Shown here in pieces: positions 11,201-40,302 of a DNA stretch of 64,000 bases. Source of the stretch: Cristatella mucedo (lineage: Eukaryota > Bryozoa > Phylactolaemata > Cristatellidae); assembly GCA_009760855.2 (NCBI GenBank), contig WPIO01000024.1, positions 5,020,001 through 5,084,000 on the forward strand, given 5' to 3'. The position numbers and the translations under genes are program-made. The notes under the pieces were generated by a model. That model did no database searches and was not told where the DNA came from. It worked only from the letters and a program-made list of their open reading frames with translations. Positions within the stretch are counted from its first letter, which is position 1, and each line of letters opens with the position of its first letter.

Positions 11201-13033
11201 TGTGTCTGCTTCGTGGCTTTGATAATAATATTCTTTTTATTGATGGGAAGTCGTAAAGTAGCGAGCTTCTGAGAAAACCACCGATATGCTGAATCTGGAT
11301 AAAAGAAAGTGGTTGAGCAGCGTAACTCAACGAAGGCGGTATGTTCCAGATTAAAACATCCAATGTAGTATAGGGCCGTAAGCCGCCAGTCGAAAGGCTT
11401 CCAGCGATAAAAAAAAACTTGGCCAAAAGACGCTCTGCTCAAGGTAAAAGATGCTAGAATACGCAAAAAAGCAACGCGTCCACTCGAAAGCCCTCAATAA
11501 CTAGCTAACCTTTCATCTGATCCAGTCACGCCTACTGGAACCCAAAGACCCTTCTAAAGAATCTTTGCGAAAATTGGTTCCCTTTTGGTGCGCTTAAAGC
11601 CAAATCAACGAAGTCCTGGGCAGATGCCTTTTCAACAAGGCTTCCGATAGGACTCTCATCGGTGACGACGCACGATTGAGACATTGAACCGCTTACATTC
11701 CCGAGTATGGCCGGGTTCGTTATTTTTCATTTCGAAGTGGATTTCATTATTAAATGGCGCTAGTCATGGACGCCTAGCGCAGCTATCGGCTCGCTGCGCT
11801 AGGCGTCCAGAGTCGGATCTGCCGACCGAATCCAAGTGCCGCGTCGGTAGCTCTTCGGCGGCTCGAAGCTAGGGCGGAAGCATGCCAGCGCGAATTATTC
11901 TTCTCCCGTGAGTTTTTTGAGCTAAGCGTGAGTGAGTTAAGCGTGCTTTTTTTGAGCTGATTTGGGCAGGATAACGAGCACAACGGCGATCCCCGCCGCC
12001 CGCCCGCCTGAGCTCCATCGGCCACATCGGTGATGATGGCTAGACCGGCTGCTGGGCTGCAGCTGGGTGAAGCAAAAGCGATCGAATGGGAGCTCAAAAG
12101 AGAGAAAATAACATGAAATAAGAATCCTGATACATTAGGCAGCGTTTATATCTGAAATTGTATAGATCCCAACGTACGGGGGGCGTCAGGGATCACCAGA
12201 CCAAGCTAAAGAGCACTGCCCGCGTCGTCCACTAGACAGCGGGAACCACCCGTAGCGCCGACCGTGCGCGTCATAGTTCAGCGGTATGAATTCGATGCAA
12301 TGTCATGGGATAACACTCAATTAGATGTCTGCTTGTGCTTATGAAGGTTAAGTAAGCCGACTCACCCGATTAACCACCGGAACAGAATCCAGTGACAGCC
12401 ATGCTGGCTTTCCCTGACAACGGTCTCCACTCCGGAGCTTCCGGTTGGCTGAAGTCGGTGAGCCCACAGGCCACTTTAATTGCCATACCAAATACAAAGG
12501 ATATAAACGTAATTTATCTATTTATTTATATAAAATATATCTTATTCCATCTCTTTCATTATAACTCTTACTTTCGTTTAGAAAGCTTGAAGCTCCCCCC
12601 CACAGATCGGGAGGGCTAAAAAGATTAACCTTGACTCTTGCCCCGCCCACTGCTGTTAGTGAGCCGCAGCTCGCGTTCCTTTCGAAAGGGTCAATCGGCA
12701 GCCATTTGCCTTCATGGTCATAACTGATCTGACATATCTACTGGAGTTCGTGTGGCCTTGCGACCACCCCTCCCCACCCCGTGCGGGCCCATTCCATCAC
12801 TCCGAATTCCGGTTTTGTGGGCGTGGCCTCAATTAGAATGTTGTTCCGCCCCTAGCCGGACTCACCACTCCGCCTGGCCAAAGAGCCGCTGCGCATCGGC
12901 TAGTTAGGCACTGCACTCAGGCCGTATTGGCTGACGTAGCTCTATTTAATTGTGAAGTGCAGGGCATGTCATATGACCCTGCTAGTGCTTCAGTGACCGA
13001 CTTCCTGCTTGTTCGTCGGCCTGCACGCACGCT

Positions 13034-13355
<322 letters not shown>

Positions 13356-13810
13356 TTCTCTCCTTTCACGCTTCGTGCACCGGAACGGCTTACACGACGG
13401 CTACAACACCAGTATGAATGCTCGCCGCCTACGTTCGCCTGCATATAACACAGCCGTCTTCTCGCCCTGAAGTCGTCTGTGGGGGCCGTCGTTCACCTTT
13501 CTTCTTCGTCTCCGCTCGAACACTGGAGCCCCTACAGTGTCTGCGAACCGTCGGCTCTAAGCTACATATGCCTGGAGATGGCACCTGCGCCTCTGGACTC
13601 CTAACTTGTCCTGCCTTGTGACCAAGCTGATATTCCTGTATTGAAGCAAGCTATCGTGGCTGCCGCGAATGACCACTGAATAAAAATGGATTACACCTTG
13701 TATGACATATTTATTGCCTTCTCATGTGGCGAAAATTCCTTGTGCTTCCCCTGAAGAATCGTGCTGAATTAACAAGATCCTCCACGTAGTCAGTGCTCTG
13801 ACAACTTGAG

Positions 13811-13814
<4 letters not shown>

Positions 13815-13842
<28 letters not shown>
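13815..13842. repeat. (GA)n microsatellite
   Basis: Short perfect GA tract. Confidence 0.9.
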
Positions 13843-13846
<4 letters not shown>

Positions 13847-14003
13847 ACAGAGACGGAGAACAATGAGTGGGTTAAGAGTACAACAGTCAAACTAGTTCAC
13901 ACGTTGATGACAATTTGCGACAAGATAATCGCAATCATCTTTATTACGCATTTATGGCCTGAACCCTTAATTGTGGGTTACTAAACTCGGTGGCTCGTCT
14001 GAT

Positions 14004-14380
14004 TCTCAAATCTTTTGGAGACCTCGCCTTTAGTTCGAATGCTCCTAAAGCCAGGAACTCACTTCCTACTTGCTTCACAACAGCTCTTGACTTGACCACA
14101 TTTAAAAAGAAACGAAAGCGCATCTATTTGTCGCTGCATTTAGTGGGCTCATCGATTCGTCCGTCGTGTACTTATGCATGGTGACACTGTGCATGCTGCC
14201 ACAAACCAAGCTTGCATGCTGACCCTGTGCATATCACCCCTAACCATGTTATTCTTGTTGTTTTTTTGAGCATGCTACCACTAATCATTCGATCGTGCTT
14301 CCTGAGCAGCAAATTCAAAGCGCCTAGAAAGAGATTGAATTCTCTGAAGGTGCTATATTAAATGTACTATTATCATTACT
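14004..14380 (+). mobile_element. L2-A LINE 3' fragment
   Basis: Encodes decayed 'SFGDLAFSSNAPKARNSLPTC' and continues into the L2-A 3' UTR and terminal hairpin, then an ATT-rich tail near 14365. Confidence 0.85.
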
Positions 14381-14439
14381 ATTATCTGCGGTCAACGGCG
14401 TAGCTGTGTGGCTGCGCTTTGCAGGACTCCTATCAAGCA

Positions 14440-14700
14440 CTGAATTGACCTCAAGATCCTTTATCTGGCTCGCAGGTCACTTTCCTCGCTCGTACCAGCT
14501 TATGCATCTGACCTCGTGGCTCATCCGGCGTGCTCTCGTGCCACCTGCTTCTCAACATCTAATCTTCACGCCCTCCACATCATCCAACGGGAATCGTTTG
14601 GCGATCGAGTCTTTGGCTTTATATGCACCGAAAAAAATTAAATTTCCGCCTCCGGCTACGGTCACTACTTGCAAGAAATATGCATCACTTAAGGCTCTCA
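14440..14700 (+). mobile_element. Very decayed L2-like ORF2 C-terminal fragment
   Basis: Retains words resembling 'YQLMHLTSW' and 'LYAPKKIKFPPPATVTTCKK' that align with the L2 'YAPKAWNSLPT.VTT.PDLTTFKK' block. Similarity is weak. Confidence 0.45.
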
Positions 14701-14728
14701 GCTAAATACGAATTCGTATTTAGCTGAG
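14697..14728. repeat. Perfect 32-bp palindrome
   Basis: CTCAGCTAAATACGAA is followed directly by its exact reverse complement, with an EcoRI-type GAATTC centre and no spacer. It sits at the end of the decayed L2-like fragment. Confidence 0.97.
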
Positions 14729-14974
14729 TAGCTGACTAGTTTTCCTTTCGCCCAGTTAACTTGACCTTTTCTTCGCACTTTGCTCGCCTACCTGCGCATG
14801 GCTCAGTGTACGCTGCAAGCCAGAGGTAATTACCAACTGTTCGCCTTGAGAGTCTTTAAGTTTACTTTTGTATGCTGCCCTAAGCATTGGTATAGGTGGT
14901 CTTTTCCACGCTTGATAATGTGCATGCCACTAACCCTTGAATATGTATTCTGTTAATGTGAGTTTCAAAGCAAT

Positions 14975-15400
14975 TGAGTTGTGTAGTAGTAGAGGTAGTG
15001 AGTAACATGAAAGTAGCAGCTCACGGCGGCTGCGAAGTATGCCCCACAGTCAGAAGCAGGAGAGTAGTTATCATTGCGTAAGAGTCGTGAAAGCGAGTTC
15101 CACAGGCTAAGACTTGCAAAGAAAAAGCTTCTGTGACAAACGGTCTTTAAGTGGAGGAATGGAACCGCTAATTTATTGTCTATAAGGGACCTGAGGGCAC
15201 GAGGAGGCTGGAACTGGTGCTGCAGTTCAGCTGGGTAGGGAGGATCCAAGCAGTGGCGGGCCTTGTGGGTCAGTGCAAAAACTTTGCTCTGTATCTGTTG
15301 ATCAAATGGCAGTCATCCTAGCTACTTTAGCAAAGGAAACAGATAGCCAAACCTCTGGGATTTCCAAACTAGCCTTGTAGCGCAGAGCAGCTCTGCGATC
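14975..15400 (-). mobile_element. L2-B LINE ORF2 C-terminal fragment
   Basis: Minus-strand frame contains 'LQHQFQPPRALRSLIDNKLA', 'FLHLKTVCHRSF' and 'WNSLSRLLRNDNYSP', the L2-B signature, with stops upstream. Confidence 0.85.
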
Positions 15401-16647
15401 GTGAATTTTCCTCATTTATAAAGCTGAAACGTCAACCTACAGACCGAATAGCATAAGCCGGCACTCAAAAAGGTTTCTTCTTCGCTATGTTTACCAGCTG
15501 ACAGCGGAAATATGGGTACTATACGCGGAAATGGAGGACGAATCTCCATAGGCTTCCAATGCCAATGCCAACATCATGACCGACAAGCCAGATAAGGACG
15601 CGCTGATCGAAACAGAGGCATCAATTACTACCGCCAGATCACGACTATAGCATCCCAGACAGCTTGGAAGATGCTTCCCTCGCCTATATTGCTGCCTGGG
15701 TGGTGAGAAAGGGAGCCACTCGTATCCGCAGCGGTCCTTTCCGGGCGGCACGAGTGCGACATCTCGATCATCTATCTCCATCCACGGCTGGATACACCTA
15801 TCTCATTCGATTACGGAATAGAGGGGCCTCATTATTCCTTCCTTAGTCACGGTGAGCGCTTTGAGATACTGCAAAAAAGAACTGCACCACATGATGCAAA
15901 CCAAGTCAATATTAACAAACAATCACTGACATATGGAAAGCTTCTCTTGGAGACCTGGCTGAAAGGCGCATATTTGCCTTTGTCGGGTATATGACAGGGT
16001 GGTAATAGCAATCACGTAAACATGTTTCTGGCAATTTGAATCACTACAGCCCTCCCAATGTAGGCACAAAACTACTCAGGTCCAATTGCAAGTGTATTAA
16101 TTAAGAAATGCTTATTCTCACAAAACCAGTGGTCTTCTGAACGTGACTTACATCAGCTCGCTTGAGTGACAAGTGGCTGGCCTAATTGAGAAGGAAAGTG
16201 AAACGCTGTCACAGAACATGGAGCCAAATAGCTGCAGCTACATTCCATGCCCATTGGAAATCAGCCGAATACCGCGTGCAGCATTACTCTCAACAGCTAC
16301 GATAGCCTACTGGGGGAAGGGGGGTGGTACGGCCACCGAAACAGTAATCATTTCAGCTGTATCTCGAGCCTCTTTAGCCATCGTTTACACCATCGACCTT
16401 CCTTCTAAATCGGTGGCGATATTGAGGCGATTTCTCTCCCGTTTGGGGTACTACGCCACCACATCTTGGGGGAAAAGCCTTACGGTCAGCTTTAATGGTG
16501 TAGAAGCGGCAGCCACTTTGCTACCAGTTGGACCAGCCAACCAATCAAAACCCAGGGGTTCGTTAACGTGCCCGCCCCCAGCCTAAACAAAATCGGCTAA
16601 GCATAAAAATGTGTACCGCTGAGTCCTCTTGCTCACAGCTCGAGAAC

Positions 16648-16763
16648 GCAGGTGCTCTTCAGCCACCTCTCTCGTTCTCACGGGAACCGTCTATCGTGAC
16701 CACAGCATCCTAGATGATGCAGGTGCTTTTCAGCCAACTTTCTCGTTTTAACGGAAATCCGTC
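16648..16763. repeat. Imperfect direct repeat, two ~44-bp copies
   Basis: Copies at 16648-16691 and 16719-16763 share GCAGGTGCT.TTCAGCCA and a CTCGTT.T core. A third partial match begins near 16893. Confidence 0.75.
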
Positions 16764-17925
16764 CAGAAACTCTCGGACGGCTGGCGGCGACAGCGACCTT
16801 GGGGGAGCGTTGCCCTATTTTTTAATTGCTAGCCTGGACTATAGGGTTGACAGGCCAGCCGATATCAATTACCTCACGATCCTACTACGACGGCTGCGTC
16901 CTCTTGCTCACAGTTCTAGGACAGAGGCGTTTCCTGCTGAGCAGGTCTTGTGCGCTCTAAAACTGAGCCAGGCCAGCGCTGTGCTTTAGTATGTCTGCTT
17001 ATGGAATGCACCAACAAAACAGTAACGGCGAATACTACTTAGTACTATACACCAACACATCCATCGCGGCGTACATTACGTAGCAGTATGCAGTTTCCCG
17101 AAGACCTTCTCTGTGTTCTTACCTTCATTTTTTTGTATTCTTCGCACGCTCGTCTACAATGACGACTGCAGCAGTGAATTCAGTTTCAGCGGATGTTGGC
17201 TCGATGGCTTACCGGGGAAACCCTCTTTCATACCTGCCTCCCGCATTAAAGCAGGTGGCTGCGGGCCAGACTAAGTCGGCCATGAAAGTGCCCTGGATCG
17301 CTAGTCTAAACGCACCAACTTTTAGTAAATCTGGTAAGCGGGAAAGTCGATAGTGCAAACGCAGCTTCACTAAACCGAGGCTGCACCGATACCGCCAACA
17401 TCAGGCCATCTCAGCTGTCTCCACAGCACAGTTTCCGTAATGGAACGAACGCAGCTAAAAAAAAAACACAGAGGCTGCGAAATGAGCGGAGTTATTTGAA
17501 TAGCCAAGAACTCGACATCAGAGCGCCACTAACTCAGCCAAAGTCGGCTGTCGAGGGCTCTGGGCGGGCGAGGACACGAACGCCTTTAATTCCATTCCGA
17601 CAAAAGCCAGCACTTACACAACAATGCTAGTCACTTCTGCACTGCATAACTCGTTAGACTATCGTGCCTTATCCTTCATACTTGTTATTCATTGCGTTAG
17701 GACACACAGCTGAGGAGCAACATCGCAGCCTTGGACTCAGACCGCCAAATACCGATAGCGCCAAGGCACTCCCTGGGCGGAAATGCAGAGAACGACCGGT
17801 CAATTCGGGGTCACATGACTCGAACGCACGAGAGCTCCGCTGCGAAGGGGCGCAGTTTACGTCCGGGCCAGCGACCCGCAGGTGGCCGCGGCTCGTACGG
17901 CCGATACGTTCGCTCGCGGACGTAA

Positions 17926-35830
<17,905 letters not shown>

Positions 35831-36737
35831 GAGAGAGAGAGCTGGGACGGCTGGCGACGAGCAACTGCTGCCGACTCGGAGAGCGACGGCAGGGGGCTCT
35901 CTAGAGAGAGAGAGAGAGACTCTGTGCCGCCGCTCGGACGGATTGCTGGCGCATAGGCGCCGACGTTTTAGCCACGGCTGCCGCAGCGACGGCTCTTCGC
36001 CTCGCCCTCCTTCCGTCGGTTGGTGGGCGGACGTGCGTGCATGCGGCCATCAGTGAGCTCGCACTCGTCTCTAGCACGCGGCCTTGCTTGCTGACGCTCC
36101 ACTCCTCCAGCTGCCGCTCCAGCTGAAGCTACTGTGATGCAAGCCTTGGCCGAAGACGTCGTGCTCGGCTTCGCCACGCCCTCCTTCGAATCGCTGCTGA
36201 TCTGGCTCTGCTGAGCGAGCTGCAAACGGAGTAGCTCGCTTTTGCCGCTTTTTTAATGTGACAATGCCCCGCCCCTGTGGACTGCGACTGAGCGTGCAGC
36301 ATCGCCGCTGCATCGTCTACGGCCTGCTCAATGCTGGACGACCGCCGTTGTCGACCAAGAATGCATCGATCCATTTTGATAGCCCATGATTTCCCCGGTG
36401 GTCAGCAGTTGTGCAAACTTCCGGCCATGCCGAAAGTCGCCGATGGAGCAGAGCCCGCCGGCCGCCTGTTTGCTTCCTCTGCTGCTGCCTGCTGTTGAAT
36501 ATTGAGCGAAGCGAAGCGGTACAAGCTATTGCGGCTGCTCCTTGTGCAAGCTTGCGCTGCCTAGTGGCTTGATGAAAACAGGGATTTAAATGCATTATAT
36601 AAAAGCTGCAGACGATATGCTCGCAGGTTTCCCCTCTGCTGCCTAAAAATGACGGGATAAAAAGGGTGACCATTGCTGAAGTCGGATGCAGCTCTGTGGA
36701 GGCACCGATGTGTGTGCAATTTCTTTAGCAAAGAATG
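35831..36737. other. Downstream of Rab, GC-rich, GA microsatellites
   Basis: Probable Rab 3' UTR at its start, with short GA tracts near 35829 and 35904. No coding support. Confidence 0.45.
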
Positions 36738-37170
36738 ATAATAAGAATGCATTTGATGAAGCGCCTTCAGTGAAATCAATCTCTTTCTAGGCACTTTAGA
36801 TTTGCTGCAAAGGAAGCACGATCGAATGGTTAGTGGTAGCATGCTCAAAAAAACAAGAATAACATGGTTAGGGGTGACATGCACAGTGTCAGCATGCAGT
36901 GCCAGCACGTATAACCACATTAAGGTCGAACCACAGGGAACCACTAAATGCTGTGATAAATTGGTGCGTTTTTAATTTCTTTTTAAATGTGGTCAAGTCA
37001 GGGGATGTCGTGAGGGAAGTCGGGAATGAGTTCCAGGCTTTGGGAGCATACGAACTAAAGGCACAGTCTGCAAAGGATTTGAGGTTTGTTCGATGTAAAA
37101 ACTCTTCAGCACGACACCTACTTTGTCTTTGCGGCTTTGTTGAGTTACAGACAGCTACATTACACATTTA
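36738..37170 (-). mobile_element. L2-A LINE 3' fragment
   Basis: Minus strand: 'FADCAFSSYAPKAWNSFPTS', 'LTTFKKKLKTHQF', 3' UTR, terminal hairpin near 36770-36800. The 5' junction is abrupt near 37100. Confidence 0.88.
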
Positions 37171-39367
37171 GAAGCGGCACTTGTTTAACCATCTTCTTTT
37201 AGTGCTGCTGATTCTTCTAAGCATTAAGTGGGGCTCAAAGTACCGCCGTCGCTTGTCCTTTGATTGTTATACACCTCACATCATAATAAAGATAGTGATT
37301 GGTCGTCTATATAGCGCACAAAGAGATTTTAAGCTCTTTCCGTTGCAGCGCTCCGTCGTTCTATCCTCGGAAGGTGATTTCATTCTCTTGAAAGCGTTAC
37401 CGGCTCCATTCACTTTGGATCCTTAAAGTATGGATTCACGACCACCGCACATAGCCGTAACTTACAAATTCTTTATCGCTATCGATATTTCGGAGTAACT
37501 AGCATAACGTCTTTTGCCCTTTATTCTGCCATTTTACGTGCGAAAGTGGTTAATTGTTAATGCCTGCCTCTGAAGGAAACAGCCCCTACCAGCTACCCGC
37601 TGGCTACCGCAGTCATTGAACTGTGGCCGCCACGCTCATAGTTACTATCGCCCCATACATATCGCCCGAGGACGCAATTACAGGGAGCCCTTTTCTTTCG
37701 TTGACCGTCTGCCACCGGTCACTGGATCCGTGGCCACTAAAATCGTTGCCTTACTGACGACTAATAGACGCCCTCTATTCCGTGCGGTGACTGCTCGTGC
37801 GTTAATCTGGCGCTGATCGTACTATTATATTTACCTCTTTGGTTAAGCTACGCTCTATGCACCGCACTGAGCTAGGTAACAGCCCGTTACTGCTTCCAGT
37901 AGCATCCGAGCAGCTGGCGAACGCGACGGCGACTATTCCTCGGCTCATCTGCGAGCCGCCGCCGCCGGCTACTTGTAGCCTAATGCTGAGCCGAGCGAGT
38001 ATATTTAGCTGCGCAAGCGCGAGATCATACCGGCTCCGCTGGCTGAGACTTGCGTAATGCAAGCTCAGGTACTCACTCGGCGTTTGCAGAGTTAGCCAGC
38101 TTAGCGTCGTAGCAGAACGCAAGGAATTGGGGTGGAAGAAAAAGCCGGGTGGCCTATAGATACAAAAGGTTAGCTGCACCCGAACGCTGGTCCGTTCGGG
38201 TGCCTTAGAGGCCTTGCTTGGCTTATTATTATTTCAACCCCGCCCAGTCCCTCGACCTAAGCGAGAGCCGAATGATCAGAACCAATCACATACTCATTGC
38301 ACATTCTTCTAACTGCTACCAGGGTGCATGAGTAGGTGGAAAGTGTTGCAGACACTGCACCTATCCATCCTGCTGAGGACAACGGCCTGGCCTCGGGCTA
38401 CCGGTCAAATTCGGACGTGACCCTACTCATACTGCGGCAAGCTTGCCCCAATGTTTTAACGCTAGTGACGTCGGTTCTGCACCTCCAGTTTCTTGGCGGG
38501 AGCTCTGACACTCGCGAAGAAACCCTGCAGAACCCCACCGGCGAACGATCACCAGCCGTCTTGGCATCGATATGTGGAGTGGAGAGGGACGCGAGACTCG
38601 ATTCTTCGAGCTTCGCCGTTAGAAAACTGACGCCACGACGCCCGTGCATAGCATGCTGCCCAATCGAATCCTTCTGCTTTGGCTCCTTCCTTTGCTCCAA
38701 GTTTAGCCTCACAATGATAGTGCGTGCTGCATAGTTATTTTCGAACCATACCAAAAATCAAAGATATTTGCAGGCTGTGACGAAAGAACTGTCGAGATTG
38801 GCAGGGTTATATGGCATAAGTTTGCCAACCAGTGGTGGGTCACAGTATTTTCATCTTAGAGGATCACCACTAAACCTTGTCTGATTTCATAACCGGTCAA
38901 TTGTCTGACAGAATGTGAGTACAGATCACTAACACATCTAGATAGTAAAGATCACTAAATCGATATTCAGACAAGCCCGTTAAATAAAGTCCTCAAAAAA
39001 GCATTTGCAAACGAAGGCTATCCGTACTGTATTACATGAGAGCCATAGTAGATGTCAAAAAATATGTCACCAAAGCAGAAAAACCGCAGAGCAACAATTA
39101 TTTTCACCGATGACATGAGGCCAGCGTATGCTTATGTATATACATATCGGCTTACGAGCAACGTGAACACTCGGCTATAGTTTCATACATACATAAATAG
39201 GGAAGGCAGAACGACACATGCTACTGTAAATCGCTGCAGGTACTGCTGGCCACCACGATGGGCAGAGATGAGAGCAGTGCGGCAGCAGCAGTCTTATGCA
39301 GCACAGCCCCTTACGGCAGCCCGCCGTTCGAGAAAATGCCGACAAATGTCCGACCGCTAAATACCAT
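37171..39367. other. Region between the convergent Rab and TRNT1 genes
   Basis: No gene or known element recognised. Several short open frames lack any family motif. It must include the 3' end of TRNT1. Confidence 0.45.
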
Positions 39368-39889
39368 CTACACCTGTGTCCTACGAGGCGCTGCCGTTGG
39401 GCTTTCAACAGATTTGCCATCGGCAACCATGACCTTGGCCTCGTCGAGCAGCTGGCTCTCGGTCAACTCAAAGCGGCTGGCCTTCCACATTTCCCGCAGA
39501 GCATTCATAACTCGTGCCATCTGCGGTCCCCGGGGCACATTCAGTGCCACCAAATGCTGTCCGCTGAGCGGAAAGCGAGGCACGGTCCAGGCCGCCAGGT
39601 GTCTAAGCGCCGTGCCGTCACCCAAGTACTTCAGCAGCTCAAGTGCTCGCGACTTGCACTTGTGAGACTCGTTGCCCGAGTCGACAACAATATCTTGACA
39701 GAACTGCAATCGAGCCTCGCTTGTGAATGAGTCACCATCGTCGACGTCACTAGAGCCTCCATTGCTGCCACCGCAGCTGTCAGTACGGCCTAATCCGGCA
39801 GCAGCAAACCGGTCCCGATGAGCAACTACGAGCAGGATCGTGCCCAGTTCTTCCTTTGACAATCGCAGTCGCTGCGTGAACGTAGCCAC
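39368..39889 (-). CDS. TRNT1: TRNT1 exon 7 (C-terminal tail domain and stop)
   Basis: Acceptor gttcgaacgcag. Encodes [20 protein letters not shown], a Gly/Ser/Asp insert, [24 protein letters not shown] and a 20-residue extension; stop TAG at 39370-39368. Confidence 0.96.
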   Translation of the reverse strand: MATFTQRLRLSKEELGTILLVVAHRDRFAAAGLGRTDSCGGSNGGSSDVDDGDSFTSEARLQFCQDIVVDSGNESHKCKSRALELLKYLGDGTALRHLAAWTVPRFPLSGQHLVALNVPRGPQMARVMNALREMWKASRFELTESQLLDEAKVMVADGKSVESPTAAPRRTQV

Positions 39890-40236
39890 CTGCGTTCGAT
39901 CAGGACGGAGGCGTAAGCAGAAGCAAACAGCAGTGGACGAAGCAATGTTGCAACTGCAGATGTACAGCAAGCGATTGAATCGCACATGAAGCAAATCAGC
40001 ACGAGGTGAGTTCAAATGATCTCCAACGATGAGATGCGTCAACTGGGCTCAGTCACAAGATGGCAAGTAATACCGTTCATATAAATAACGATCAAAGGAG
40101 TGGGTGAAGTAAGAGCAGCTGTGCAAGTGCACCAATGCTGATGGCCAATGGACAACAGGGGACCAAAGTAAGGTTTGCTTAACCAGCTCAGCACATTTAA
40201 GTTAATCGTCAAAAACTTGTGCCTTGAGAGAGAGAG

Positions 40237-40302
<66 letters not shown>

